Assembly: GCA_023441255.1 (NCBI GenBank) | Contig: JAEZPW010000256.1 | Coordinates: 1-58,506 of the forward strand | Direction: 5' to 3' | Origin: Acidobacteriota bacterium | Lineage (GTDB): Bacteria; Acidobacteriota; Terriglobia; Terriglobales; Acidobacteriaceae | Length of the DNA stretch: 58,506 nt | Shown here: in pieces, positions 50,278 to 58,506 of the stretch | Numbering within the stretch: the first letter of the stretch is position 1 | Layout: every line of letters begins with the position of its first letter | Position numbers and translations under genes: made by a program | Notes under the pieces: model-generated | Seen by the model: the letters and a program-made list of their open reading frames with translations, nothing else | Database searches by the model: none | Told to the model about the DNA's origin: nothing

Positions 50278-52404
50278 TCAGCAGAGACGTTGAGGATTGA
50301 GCGGCTCGCCTGTGATCAGCACGACAACAGAGCGCGGGGCAGCGCGATAGGTTCCGCCCGGAACGGGTACGGCGTTATTCCATTCGCAGATGTCATTTGG
50401 TGAATCCAGCGCGGTATCAATCCACCGCCGCCAAGTCTCTGTGCCGTTCCCCACTATCGGTAACTCGAACTCCAGCGCTTCCCAATAGGCATTCAGGATG
50501 ACATGCAGCGACAATCCTTCGTTCTTCAGTTCTGCACTAAGGGCGAGGGTGTGCGAGACAGGCGACCAATCTGGCTGGTTGAGCTTCACCCCGTGCCAGC
50601 CATGTTTCGCTTCACGCAGGAACTGTGCCAGCGTCAGGCGCTGGCGCTCATGTTCCACCTGGCGTAGGACGCGCCGCTCGATCAGCAACTTCACAAACCG
50701 GAGCACATCCGCATGCTTCGATAACGACCCCCAATCGAACCAACTCGTGTCGTTGTCCTGGCAGTAACCGTTGTTGTTGCCGCGCTGACTGCGCCGTACT
50801 TCATCGCCCATAAGGAACATTGGCACACCGACGGAAAGCATCGTGACCGTGAAATGGCTCTTTACCTGCTGGTTGCGCAGCCTCTCGATCGCTGCATCAT
50901 CGGTCGGACCTTCGGCGCCACAATTCCAGCTTCGGTTGTCGTCACGACCATCGCGATTGTCTTCGCCATTCTGTTCGTTGTGCTTGTGGTCGTAGGTAAC
51001 CACGTCGTTGAGGGTGAAGCCGTCATGGCATGCAACGAAGTTGACGCTCTGCTCGGCTTCGCGCTCCTTTTGACCATAAATGGCGGGGCTGCCTAGCAGA
51101 CGATCGGCCATGCGCTCGACGGAACCGTTGGCACCCCGCAAGAAGTCGCGAACGTCGTCGCGAAATCGGTCGTTCCACTCCTTCCAGCTGTCTCCCACGA
51201 AGCTGCCGACCTGGTAGAGGCCCGCAGCGTCCCACGCCTCCGCGATCATCTTGGTGCCGGCCAGCGACGGATCCGATTCGATGTCCCATAACACCGGAGG
51301 ATTGGCCATGACGGCGCCGGACGAATCGCGAGCAAGGATCGATGCGAGATCGAACCGGAAACCATCGACATGCATTTCGTTCACCCAGTAACGCAGACTG
51401 TCCACAATCATGCGTCGAACAACTGGGTGGTTCGCGTTGAGCGTGTTTCCCGTACCAGTGAAGTTTGCGTAGCGTGATCGATCCTCACAGAGCAGGTAGT
51501 AAGTTGGGTTGTCCAGGCCACGGAAGCAAACAGTTGGGCCGTCGTGTTCACCTTCCGCCGTGTGGTTGAATACGACATCGAGAATGACTTCGATACCGGC
51601 CCGGTGCAACGCCTTCACCATATCGCGAAATTCGTCGAGTGCCCCAAGCGGATCGTTACGCGAGCTATATGCCTGGTGGGGTGCAAAGAAGGAAACGGGC
51701 GAGTATCCCCAGTAGTTCGTCCGACCTGCAGGTGCATCGCTAGGATCAAACTGAAACACCGGAAGCAGTTCGACCGCCGTAATGCCCAGTTGTTGAAGGT
51801 AAGGGATTTTGTCGACCAATCCCGCGTACGTACCACGTTTGGAGTCTGCCAGACCGGAGCTGGGGTGCGCGGTGAAACCGCGCACGTGCATTTCGTAGAT
51901 AATACTGCGTGACCACGGATGCCTCAGGGGCAAGTCATCTCCCCAGTCATACGCCCGCCGATTGGTCACAACGCTCTTCATGGCGTAAGCCGTGTTGTCG
52001 CCTTCGCGACGGGCTGCTTCACGGCTGTAATTCTTCGGCACGGCAACGGCACGACCGTACGGGTCCAGTAGCAGTTTGAACGGATCGAACCTCAGACCTC
52101 GTTCTGGCTCAAACGGGCCGTAGGCGCGAAATCCGTAGATCTGACCCGCTTGCAGTCCCGGCACAAATACCTGCCAGTAATGATAGGTGCGGTTGACTGC
52201 TGGATCGATGGGTATGACGCGCGAAGGACGCGCGTCGCCCACGCGATCGAAAAGCAGCAGGTCGATCCTGGTTGCACAGCGGGAGAAGATTGAGAAGTTG
52301 GCTCCGTCTGCGACAAGCGTGGCCCCAATAGGGTAGCTACGACCCCTGGCCGGAGCCGTAAGTCGCTGCCGTGTTGCCGAAGCGATTCCTGCACTCAGCG
52401 GCAC
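50278..52404 (-). CDS. glgX: Glycogen debranching enzyme / isoamylase-type (GlgX)
   Basis: A 708-residue GH13 enzyme that hydrolyses alpha-1,6 branches of limit dextrins in glycogen breakdown. It has an N-terminal CBM48 domain (YPIGATLVADGANFSIFS), then the barrel with the four family motifs, among them DVVFNHTAEG, the nucleophile D352 (GFRFDLASIL), the acid/base E389 (MIAEAWD) and FVACHDGFTLNDVV. GTG 52404 overlaps the preceding gene by 10 bp; the longer reading (TTG 52461) would overlap it by 67 bp and has no ribosome site. It lies in the same direction as glgP. Cytoplasmic, no signal. Confidence 0.93.
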   Translation of the reverse strand: MPLSAGIASATRQRLTAPARGRSYPIGATLVADGANFSIFSRCATRIDLLLFDRVGDARPSRVIPIDPAVNRTYHYWQVFVPGLQAGQIYGFRAYGPFEPERGLRFDPFKLLLDPYGRAVAVPKNYSREAARREGDNTAYAMKSVVTNRRAYDWGDDLPLRHPWSRSIIYEMHVRGFTAHPSSGLADSKRGTYAGLVDKIPYLQQLGITAVELLPVFQFDPSDAPAGRTNYWGYSPVSFFAPHQAYSSRNDPLGALDEFRDMVKALHRAGIEVILDVVFNHTAEGEHDGPTVCFRGLDNPTYYLLCEDRSRYANFTGTGNTLNANHPVVRRMIVDSLRYWVNEMHVDGFRFDLASILARDSSGAVMANPPVLWDIESDPSLAGTKMIAEAWDAAGLYQVGSFVGDSWKEWNDRFRDDVRDFLRGANGSVERMADRLLGSPAIYGQKEREAEQSVNFVACHDGFTLNDVVTYDHKHNEQNGEDNRDGRDDNRSWNCGAEGPTDDAAIERLRNQQVKSHFTVTMLSVGVPMFLMGDEVRRSQRGNNNGYCQDNDTSWFDWGSLSKHADVLRFVKLLIERRVLRQVEHERQRLTLAQFLREAKHGWHGVKLNQPDWSPVSHTLALSAELKNEGLSLHVILNAYWEALEFELPIVGNGTETWRRWIDTALDSPNDICEWNNAVPVPGGTYRAAPRSVVVLITGEPLNPQRLC

Positions 52405-52997
52405 GAGTAGTTCTCTGCAAATGTTCTGCTGGCCAGCATCGAAAGCAGCGAGTTCGTGCAAGCAACGTTACTCTGAAACTGCTCGTCATTGTCCAGGGCC
52501 GATGCTGACATGTAGTAGTTCGCCAGGGCGAGATTTCTGTTCTGTTGGATCAGCCAATCGGTCCAGAGCCGGAGCCGCGTGTTCTGACTGTGCAATTGCT
52601 GCAACGCTTGTCGATCAGCATCGTTTGTGGCGGAAACCTCAGCCTGTGTCAATGACTCGTCAATCGAGTTAAGTTGGGCTTGAATCCAAAACTCGCCAAG
52701 CGGAAAGCCCTTCCTGATACATTGTTCGACTGAACGCTCCGTCGATTGCATCCTGAATGTCGCGGTCAATGCCGCGCGTGAAAATGCCGCGGATAGCTTA
52801 TCGGAGTCCGCGGCTGGCACAGAGGACCACACATTCACCTCGATTCTCCCTTCGGAGTTAATGCTACTGCTCTCCGGGTACGTATGATGCGTTCCGACCA
52901 GCACGTCGCTTGACTTTGTGCTACTGCTATCTTCCGCCTGCGCAGAAATTACCAGCAGACCTGCGATAAACAATACAGCCATGAACCGCGGTTTCAT
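52395..52997 (-). CDS. Secreted protein of unknown function between glgP and glgX
   Basis: A 200-residue exported protein: signal peptide (about 1-22, MAVLFIAGLLVISAQAED), a serine-rich stretch, and a helical domain (about 85-190) that includes SERSVEQCIRKGFPLGEFWI and QNTRLRLWTDWLIQQNRNLA. Three cysteines are visible. ATG 52997 has TAGGAG eight bases upstream; ATG 53054 adds 19 basic residues without a site. Its 3' end overlaps glgX by 10 bp, so it is translated from the same message as a cytoplasmic debranching enzyme, an odd pairing. I do not recognise the family. Confidence 0.68.
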   Translation of the reverse strand: MKPRFMAVLFIAGLLVISAQAEDSSSTKSSDVLVGTHHTYPESSSINSEGRIEVNVWSSVPAADSDKLSAAFSRAALTATFRMQSTERSVEQCIRKGFPLGEFWIQAQLNSIDESLTQAEVSATNDADRQALQQLHSQNTRLRLWTDWLIQQNRNLALANYYMSASALDNDEQFQSNVACTNSLLSMLASRTFAENYSCR

Positions 52998-53257
52998 ACG
53001 TCGTCTCCTAACCACCGCGTATGAAGGGTGCACAGTTCGTGCCAACCCGATCATCTGCTAAATCGCTGCAACTCAAAGGCTTCGCAACGCTATCGTGTGG
53101 TTCAACTGTGCCCAGCGGCGGTCATCTGATTGCATCCGGGCATGCACGTCAAGACGTGAGTAGACGCGGCTCACCAATAAACGGCGTAGCAACTGGGCGG
53201 TGCGCACTCGGCATGGCAGTGGAACCTCACAATCTGTTCTGCATACGCCTTTAGTCG
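52998..53257. other. Intergenic region between glgP and the secreted unknown gene
   Basis: About 260 bp. No gene or clear terminator recognised; it probably contains the promoter for the unknown gene plus glgX. Confidence 0.35.
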
Positions 53258-55771
53258 CTACGCCTTCTCTGGTACTGGACACGGTCGCACGTCCCATATC
53301 TCGTGTGCGTATTCAGAGATGGTGCGATCGCTGGAGAACTTGCCTGATCCCGCCACATTCAGGATTGCCTTGCGCGCCCAACCGTCGGAGTCGGCGTACA
53401 GCGTGCGCAGTCGCTCGTCTGCGTCGAGGTACGATCGCAAGTCCGCCAAGTGCATGTAGTAGTCGCCATGCGTGAGCAGGACGTCGCGGAAGGCTGCGAA
53501 GACGCCTGGTTCGTTCAGGTTGAAGTAATCGGAGAAGATCAAGTCCAGCGCCTTGCGGGTCTCGAGATCGTTGTCATAGTGCCATTGCGGGTTGTACCAG
53601 GCCCGACTGTCGGCAACCTGTTCCGCGGTCAAGCCGAAAAGGAAGAAATTCTCCTCCCCAGCCTCTGCAGCCATCTCGATCGTCGCGCCGTCCCGTGTGC
53701 CGATCGTCAATGCACCGTTCATCATGAATTTCATGTTGCTGGTGCCGCTGGCTTCGTACCCTGCCGTTGAGATCTGGTTCGAAACGTCACTCGCGGGGAT
53801 CAAGCGCTCCGCAACTGATACGCAGTAGTCGGGCAGAAAGACTACTTTGAGTCGCCCGCGGGTGATTGGGTCGCCGTCGAGCGTGCCGGCGAGATTATTT
53901 ATGAACTTGACTATCAGTTTGGCGAGACGGTAAGCCGGCGCAGCTTTGCCGGCGAAAAAAAACGTTCGCGGATACATATCCAGTTCAGGGTTGTCGCGCA
54001 GTCGGTTGTACAGCACTACGATCCGTAGTGCGTTCAGCAACTGACGTTTGTACTCGTGGATGCGTTTGACCTGGCAATCAAAGATCGTATCCGGATCAAG
54101 CGTCTGCCCTGTCGACCACCTGAACCAGTCGCAAAACCTCTGCTTCGCATCTCGCTTGGCTTTCAGGAAGTCGCCGAGAAATGCGCTGTCGGAGGTGAAT
54201 GCTTTCAACTTGCTCAGTTCGCTCAGATCGGTTATCCAGCCATCTCCGATGGCGTCAGTGATCAGGTTGGAAAGTTCAGGGTTCGACAACAGCAACCAGC
54301 GCCGGGGCGTAACTCCGTTCGTCTTGTTGTTGAAACGGTCAGGATAGACTTCGGCCAGGTCTTTCAAGGTCGTATTGCGCAATAGATTGGAGTGAAGCTT
54401 CGCCACCCCGTTGGTGCTGTGTGAACCCACGACCGCAAGATTGGCCATGCGAACTTTCTTGCAGGCACCCTCCTCAATAAGGCTCACGCGCTGAATGCGC
54501 GCTTCATCCAGTGGAAACCTGCGGCGAACATCACCCAGGAAACGACGGTTAATTTCGTAGATGATCTCCAGTTGCCTGGGCAGCATGTCTTCGAACCACG
54601 CGATGGGCCACTTTTCGAGCGCCTCCGGCAACAAGGTATGGTTGGTGTACGCCAACGTATTCTGGGTTAATCGCCAGGCTTCGCCCCATCCAAGCTTTAG
54701 ATCATCAACGAAGATTCGCATGAGTTCTGAGACGGCCAGAGCAGGATGCGTATCGTTCATCTGAATTGCGACTTTGTCTGGAAACAACCGCCAATCCGAG
54801 TTACCGCGTTGGAATCGTCGCACCGCATCTGCCAGCGAGCAGGCAACGAGGAAGTACTCTTGTATGAGGCGCAAGCCCTGTCCCTGAATCTTCGAGTCAT
54901 CAGGGTAGAGAACCCTCGTCAGGGTTTCAGCCGAGAGCGTTTGCGTGAAGGCTTCGATGAAGTCACCCTGAGAAAACTCTTCAAAGTTGAAGTACCTTGG
55001 CGCGGCCGCCGACCAGAGGCGCAGCGTGTTGATCGTGGAACCGCCATACCCGATCACGGGTCGATCAAACGGGATGCCGATCAGAGTAGATGGATGCCCA
55101 GGTACGGGACGCAGGCTGCCGCCGCTGAGTTCGAAAGAGCACCCTAGGTTAACTTCCACCTTCTCGTTGGGACGAGCAATCTCCCAGGGGTCGGGAGAAC
55201 GCAGCCAGTTATCCGGCATTTCTTGTTGCCATCCGTTGCGGATCGACTGCTTGAAGATGCCGTACTCGTATCGCAGTCCGTATCCCATGGCGGGGAGCTG
55301 CATAGTCGCGGCTGATTCGATGAAGCAGGCTGCGAGACGTCCGAGGCCGCCGTTGCCCAGACCTGCATCTGGCTCCTGCTCCAATATGTCGAGCAAGTCG
55401 AGTCTCCTGTCCTGGATGACCTGGTACGCCAGCGGCGCGAGCAGAAGATTTGTAACGTTGTTTGTGAGCGAGCGGCCAATGAGAAACTCCATCGAGAGAT
55501 AGTAGAGCCGCTTAGGATTTCGCTCATCGTAGGTCTTCCCTGTCAGGAGCCATCGCTGAGACAGAATGTCGCGCACGGAACGTGCAAGCGCCTCAAACTG
55601 GTCACGCGCAGTGGCCGCCGCCAATTCGACGCCGTTATCAAACAGCAGATGCCGTTCATAGAGCGCATCATTCGTTCCGGCAAACTGCACCGGACCGCAT
55701 CCGTAACGGGTGTTGAGGAGTCTGGCGCCATCCGAAGACGCCTGCTCTTTTACTGCAGCGTTAATGCTCAT
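53258..55771 (-). CDS. glgP: Glycogen/starch/alpha-glucan phosphorylase
   Basis: An 837-residue GT35 enzyme that releases glucose-1-phosphate from alpha-1,4-glucan ends. The pyridoxal-phosphate lysine is K681 (SNMKFMMNGAL). Other signatures: EPDAGLGNGGLGRLAACFIE near the N-terminus, NDTHPALAVSELMR and QVKRIHEYKRQLLN. Length and sequence are of the E. coli MalP/GlgP (maltodextrin/glycogen phosphorylase) type. ATG 55771 has AAGGAAA eight bases upstream; TTG 55786 is an unlikely longer start. It begins 11 bp after the DedA-like gene, so it is co-transcribed with it. With glgX and the phosphofructokinase nearby it forms a glycogen-to-glycolysis cluster. Confidence 0.96.
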   Translation of the reverse strand: MSINAAVKEQASSDGARLLNTRYGCGPVQFAGTNDALYERHLLFDNGVELAAATARDQFEALARSVRDILSQRWLLTGKTYDERNPKRLYYLSMEFLIGRSLTNNVTNLLLAPLAYQVIQDRRLDLLDILEQEPDAGLGNGGLGRLAACFIESAATMQLPAMGYGLRYEYGIFKQSIRNGWQQEMPDNWLRSPDPWEIARPNEKVEVNLGCSFELSGGSLRPVPGHPSTLIGIPFDRPVIGYGGSTINTLRLWSAAAPRYFNFEEFSQGDFIEAFTQTLSAETLTRVLYPDDSKIQGQGLRLIQEYFLVACSLADAVRRFQRGNSDWRLFPDKVAIQMNDTHPALAVSELMRIFVDDLKLGWGEAWRLTQNTLAYTNHTLLPEALEKWPIAWFEDMLPRQLEIIYEINRRFLGDVRRRFPLDEARIQRVSLIEEGACKKVRMANLAVVGSHSTNGVAKLHSNLLRNTTLKDLAEVYPDRFNNKTNGVTPRRWLLLSNPELSNLITDAIGDGWITDLSELSKLKAFTSDSAFLGDFLKAKRDAKQRFCDWFRWSTGQTLDPDTIFDCQVKRIHEYKRQLLNALRIVVLYNRLRDNPELDMYPRTFFFAGKAAPAYRLAKLIVKFINNLAGTLDGDPITRGRLKVVFLPDYCVSVAERLIPASDVSNQISTAGYEASGTSNMKFMMNGALTIGTRDGATIEMAAEAGEENFFLFGLTAEQVADSRAWYNPQWHYDNDLETRKALDLIFSDYFNLNEPGVFAAFRDVLLTHGDYYMHLADLRSYLDADERLRTLYADSDGWARKAILNVAGSGKFSSDRTISEYAHEIWDVRPCPVPEKA

Positions 55772-55782
55772 GTCTATTTCCT

Positions 55783-56484
55783 TCAACCTCTAAGGAGCGG
55801 AGCTCCGCAGAATCTTTGTTGTTTCTTCGAATATTCGGCCTTGGGGGCCCGCACCCCATCCGGATCAGCTGGCAAGAATCGGAGCTTTCTCATGCGGCGA
55901 TATCGTTGAACGAGCTCGCGGCCGACGTAGATGCAAAGTGCCGCAAACGTGATCCCGGCTACGAATGTCCCCACTCTGCCGGCGTACGCAACAGCACGGT
56001 TCAAGTCGTGGCTGAAAACATAGCCCAGTACGGCATAGGTCCCTGAATAGAGAGAGGCGCCAACGGCATCAAGGGCCAGGAACCGTAGCCTGCTTGTGCG
56101 TGCTGTCCCGGCCAGCGGAGGGGCAACGGCGTCCAGCCCCGGGACGAACTTGGCAATGACGAGAAGCGGAACTCCATACCGGGTAAAGACTCGTTTGGCC
56201 CTGCGATCGTGGGCGTCAGGATCTCGCGAAAACCGGTGAATGAAATGCAACACCCTGTCGCCGCGCCGCCGACCTGCTTCAAACCATAACCAATCCGCCA
56301 GAACGCACGCCGTTACAGCAAGACCGAGCGCGACGAAGATGCCTAGTTTGCCTGCGGCCGCGAGCGCTCCGGCGGCAACCAGAAACAGGGGTCCCGGTAT
56401 CGGGAAACCGACTTGGTGAGCGAACGCCGCAGCGAACAGGATGCTGTAGCCATGCTTGACAACGAACTGGAGGATCGCATTCAT
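55783..56484 (-). CDS. DedA-family (SNARE-associated) membrane protein
   Basis: A 233-residue inner-membrane protein with about four to five helices. DedA signatures are visible: GFPIPGPLFLVAAGALAAAG, ADWLWFEAGRRRGDRVL and the re-entrant motif RYGVPLLVIAKFVPGLDAVA (about residues 102-121) with the conserved arginine and FxPG. Family members are thought to act as undecaprenyl-phosphate or phospholipid flippases. The tail beyond the last helix is basic. The gene lies between phosphofructokinase (65 bp upstream) and glgP (11 bp downstream). Confidence 0.9.
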   Translation of the reverse strand: MNAILQFVVKHGYSILFAAAFAHQVGFPIPGPLFLVAAGALAAAGKLGIFVALGLAVTACVLADWLWFEAGRRRGDRVLHFIHRFSRDPDAHDRRAKRVFTRYGVPLLVIAKFVPGLDAVAPPLAGTARTSRLRFLALDAVGASLYSGTYAVLGYVFSHDLNRAVAYAGRVGTFVAGITFAALCIYVGRELVQRYRRMRKLRFLPADPDGVRAPKAEYSKKQQRFCGAPLLRG

Positions 56485-56549
56485 CCTGAACTCAGCGTCC
56501 GGCCGGAACCAAGCCTAAACTGGCACTAGGGCGCGAAACACATAAGGGA

Positions 56550-57701
56550 TCAAAGCCGTGGCTGCCGATGCAGGCGGTCCGACTCAAAGCAATCGGCGTC
56601 TCCGAAAGAGATATCGAGCGCACGGGAAGTAAGGACAAACTCGCCATCCGTGGGTACCAGCCGCAATTTTGCGATGGCCTCCTCGATGGGAACGAAGTCG
56701 ACAACCGGCGGGTGCAGCGCCACCATCACCCCGTTCATGCCCCGGGCGAGCGCTTCGATGGCACCGGCACCGAACGTAAGCCCCAGTACGCGATCGAGCG
56801 CCGTTGGCGACCCGCCGCGCAGGAGGTGTCCTAGTACGACGCACCGGCTCTCTTTTTCGGTGAGCTGCTGAAGCTGCGCTGTGACAGTTTCGCCGATGCC
56901 GCCCAATCGCTCCGCCCGGCCCAACTCGCGACTAACAACACTTACATCGCCGCCGAGTGGTTTAGCTCCTTCAGCGACCACCACGATTGAATAGGGTTTG
57001 CCTGCGCGGTGCTTCCGGCAAAGGTGCGCTGCCACTTTCTCAATGTCATACGGGATTTCCGGAATGAGAATGGCGTCTGCTCTTGCCGCCAAACCGGCGT
57101 GGATCGCGATCCATCCTGTATAACGCCCCATGACTTCCACAACTATGAGCCGATGGTGCGCGAGCGCTGTGCTATGGAGCCGGTCAATACACTCGGTGGC
57201 AAATGACACGGCTGTATTGAAGCCGAATGTGAGCGTGGTCGATTCGAGATCGTTGTCGATCGTTTTAGGAACACCGATCACGCACAGGCCCTTCTTCTGC
57301 AACTGGTGCGCAATGCTCAGGCTGCCATCGCCACCGACCGCGATAAGCGCGTCAATTTTGTTCCTGGAAAAGTGTTCGACCAGTTCGTCGGAACGATCAA
57401 CCACCTTCATCGTTCCATCCGGCTGCTTCGTCGGACGACAGAAAGGATTGCCTCGGTTGGTCGTTCCCAGGATCGTGCCGCCCGTGTGAGAGATGTCACG
57501 TACAGTGGAACGCTTGAGTTCGATCAGGCCGCCGTCAGGATAGTTCTCTGGTTCCAGGAATCCGTCGTAGCCGTCGCGAATGCCGAAAATCTGCCATCCC
57601 AAGCCGCGCGCCGCACAAACCGCCCCGTGAACTACGGCGTTCAGCCCGGGCGCATCACCGCCGCCGGTATTGATCGCTACTCTTCTTACTTCGTTTGCCA
57701 T
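56550..57701 (-). CDS. pfkA: 6-phosphofructokinase (PfkA-type, ATP or mixed specificity)
   Basis: A 383-residue PFK that phosphorylates fructose-6-phosphate. The phosphate-binding start is TGGGDAPGLNAVV. The donor-site motif is GGDGS (D125-G126), as in ATP enzymes, while the catalytic motif reads PKTIDND with K146 instead of the glycine of E. coli PfkA; the catalytic base should be D149. MGRYTGWIA provides the sugar-binding segment. This combination (G after D, but lysine in the second position) is found in the long, so-called mixed-substrate branch, so ATP use is likely but the donor cannot be settled by eye. The length exceeds E. coli PfkA (320). It is followed by DedA and glgP. Confidence 0.93.
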   Translation of the reverse strand: MANEVRRVAINTGGGDAPGLNAVVHGAVCAARGLGWQIFGIRDGYDGFLEPENYPDGGLIELKRSTVRDISHTGGTILGTTNRGNPFCRPTKQPDGTMKVVDRSDELVEHFSRNKIDALIAVGGDGSLSIAHQLQKKGLCVIGVPKTIDNDLESTTLTFGFNTAVSFATECIDRLHSTALAHHRLIVVEVMGRYTGWIAIHAGLAARADAILIPEIPYDIEKVAAHLCRKHRAGKPYSIVVVAEGAKPLGGDVSVVSRELGRAERLGGIGETVTAQLQQLTEKESRCVVLGHLLRGGSPTALDRVLGLTFGAGAIEALARGMNGVMVALHPPVVDFVPIEEAIAKLRLVPTDGEFVLTSRALDISFGDADCFESDRLHRQPRL

Positions 57702-57773
57702 TGATATCGCCTCACTTGTCGTCCAAAGCTCTTAGCTTTTGCTAATTGCGCAGGTCCGCTTACGATCGCGGAG

Positions 57774-58506
57774 TTATTCCATCTCGAATGCGACGTATTG
57801 CAGTTGCCCCTGCCGCTCGATGCGCAACACCGTCGCGTCACCCGGTTTGAGGTTAGCCAGCGCTGACCGCAATTGATCGACGGACTCGACAGGCGTGCGA
57901 TTCAGCGAGTGGATCAGATCACCGGGCTGCAGGCCATTGCTGACGGAGTTGAACCCCTGGGCCCGTCCAACGACGAGTACGCCACTTCCGATGCGTACAT
58001 TCGGCAGCGCGGCACGCAGGTCTTCGTCGAAAGTGAGCGCCAGAATGCCGAGGCGTTCGACGTGGCTTTTGGCCGGGTCTGACACGTCTGCTAGCTCGTC
58101 CGTGCGGTCGCGCACCAGGACGGCCGGCACGTTGAACGACAGCTTCTGCGTTCCCCGCAGGACATCGACCTTGACGACCTGGTCGGGCATGTGCCGGTAG
58201 AGCACTGCGGCGAACCCCGTCAGGCCGAGCATGGGGTGTCCATCTACTGCCAGAATGACGTCGTCGCGCTTGATGCCTGCTGCGGCCGCCGGCCCGTGTG
58301 GTATGACGTCGACGACCACCACGCCCCAGTTCTGGCGGAGACCGAGTCCCGCCGCCATCGTGGGTGTGATTGTTTGCGCCAGTACGCCAATCTCAACATG
58401 GTCCACGTGGCCCTTCTCCCGCAGGCTTCGGTAAACGAAATCAACGACAGGCGCCGGTATAGCAAAACCCAACCCTTCGCTGCCGCCCCCCTTAGTGAGA
58501 ATGAAG
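57774..58506 (-). CDS. Deg/HtrA-type serine protease, C-terminal part with two PDZ domains (partial)
   Basis: The right edge cuts this gene, leaving the end of the trypsin-like domain and two PDZ domains (about 243 residues). The first visible residues, FILTKGGGSEGLGFAIPAP, match the last strand region of HtrA proteases (TxxGGSEGIGFAIP). PDZ 1 covers about the next 100 residues (GVVVVDVIPHGPAAAAGIKR), PDZ 2 the rest (GVLVVGRAQGFNSVSNGLQP). The catalytic triad lies outside the window. It is probably periplasmic protein quality control. Phosphofructokinase follows 72 bp downstream; a shared transcript is possible but there is no functional link. Confidence 0.85.
   Translation of the reverse strand, partial: FILTKGGGSEGLGFAIPAPVVDFVYRSLREKGHVDHVEIGVLAQTITPTMAAGLGLRQNWGVVVVDVIPHGPAAAAGIKRDDVILAVDGHPMLGLTGFAAVLYRHMPDQVVKVDVLRGTQKLSFNVPAVLVRDRTDELADVSDPAKSHVERLGILALTFDEDLRAALPNVRIGSGVLVVGRAQGFNSVSNGLQPGDLIHSLNRTPVESVDQLRSALANLKPGDATVLRIERQGQLQYVAFEME

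Noticed and set aside
1..58506. CRISPR arrays, insertion sequences, integrases and prophage genes
   Set aside because: None found: no regularly spaced repeats, transposase motifs or phage structural genes. No duplicated tRNA 3' end was seen to mark an island.

Overview
The window reads as ordinary chromosome of a soil-type Acidobacteriota (class Terriglobia, close to the Koribacter/Terriglobus group). This is inferred from gene content, not from a marker gene. It carries DUF6599 and DUF4136 proteins, a TolB/PD40 propeller protein, a giant propeller-type sensor kinase, a MerR-like/TPR fusion, many secreted proteins of unknown function, and moderately high GC. No phage, IS element or CRISPR array was seen.

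Layout. 1-8 kb: CreD-like membrane protein (cut by the left edge), lytic transglycosylase, TPR-AMIN-amidase, DUF6599 protein, a candidate small RNA with its own promoter and terminator (6.26-6.38 kb), and a GT-C glycosyltransferase. 8-13 kb: a LacI-type regulator facing a secreted GH2 beta-galactosidase, then a TetR regulator. 13-24 kb: tRNA-Thr(CGT), tRNA-Arg(TCT) and tRNA-His(GTG), set among a membrane metal-dependent hydrolase, MerR-TPR regulator, acyl-CoA dehydrogenase, PilZ protein, a large unknown protein, YheT-type hydrolase, FmdB zinc ribbon and a soluble hybrid histidine kinase. 24.0-25.4 kb: a graveyard of broken genes directly after tRNA-His (Dyp-type peroxidase, NDH-2 and GAPDH fragments). 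25.4-31.1 kb: a PD40 propeller protein that looks like a Ser/Thr kinase without its kinase half, then a two-gene NarL-type system with a giant propeller sensor.

31.2-45 kb is a plus-strand accessory block: DoxX-like protein, small unknown protein, GT2 and GT39 glycosyltransferases, TonB, a CarboxypepD_reg protein, a HEAT-repeat protein, a secreted glycosidase-like protein, a YdjC/ChbG-type deacetylase and two paralogous sigma-54 activators, the first without a sensory domain. It looks like a cell-surface sugar locus under sigma-54 control. A colinear element of about 105 nt occurs twice, before the small protein at 31.7 kb and before the first sigma-54 activator at 41.8 kb. I know of no described family that matches it, and I regard it as the most interesting non-coding signal here.

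45-50 kb: a split ThrE-type exporter, a REC-only response regulator, two divergent DUF4136 proteins and two small secreted proteins. 50-58.5 kb, minus strand: glycogen and glycolysis genes (glgX, glgP, 6-phosphofructokinase) with a DedA protein and a secreted unknown protein, ending in a Deg/HtrA protease cut by the right edge.
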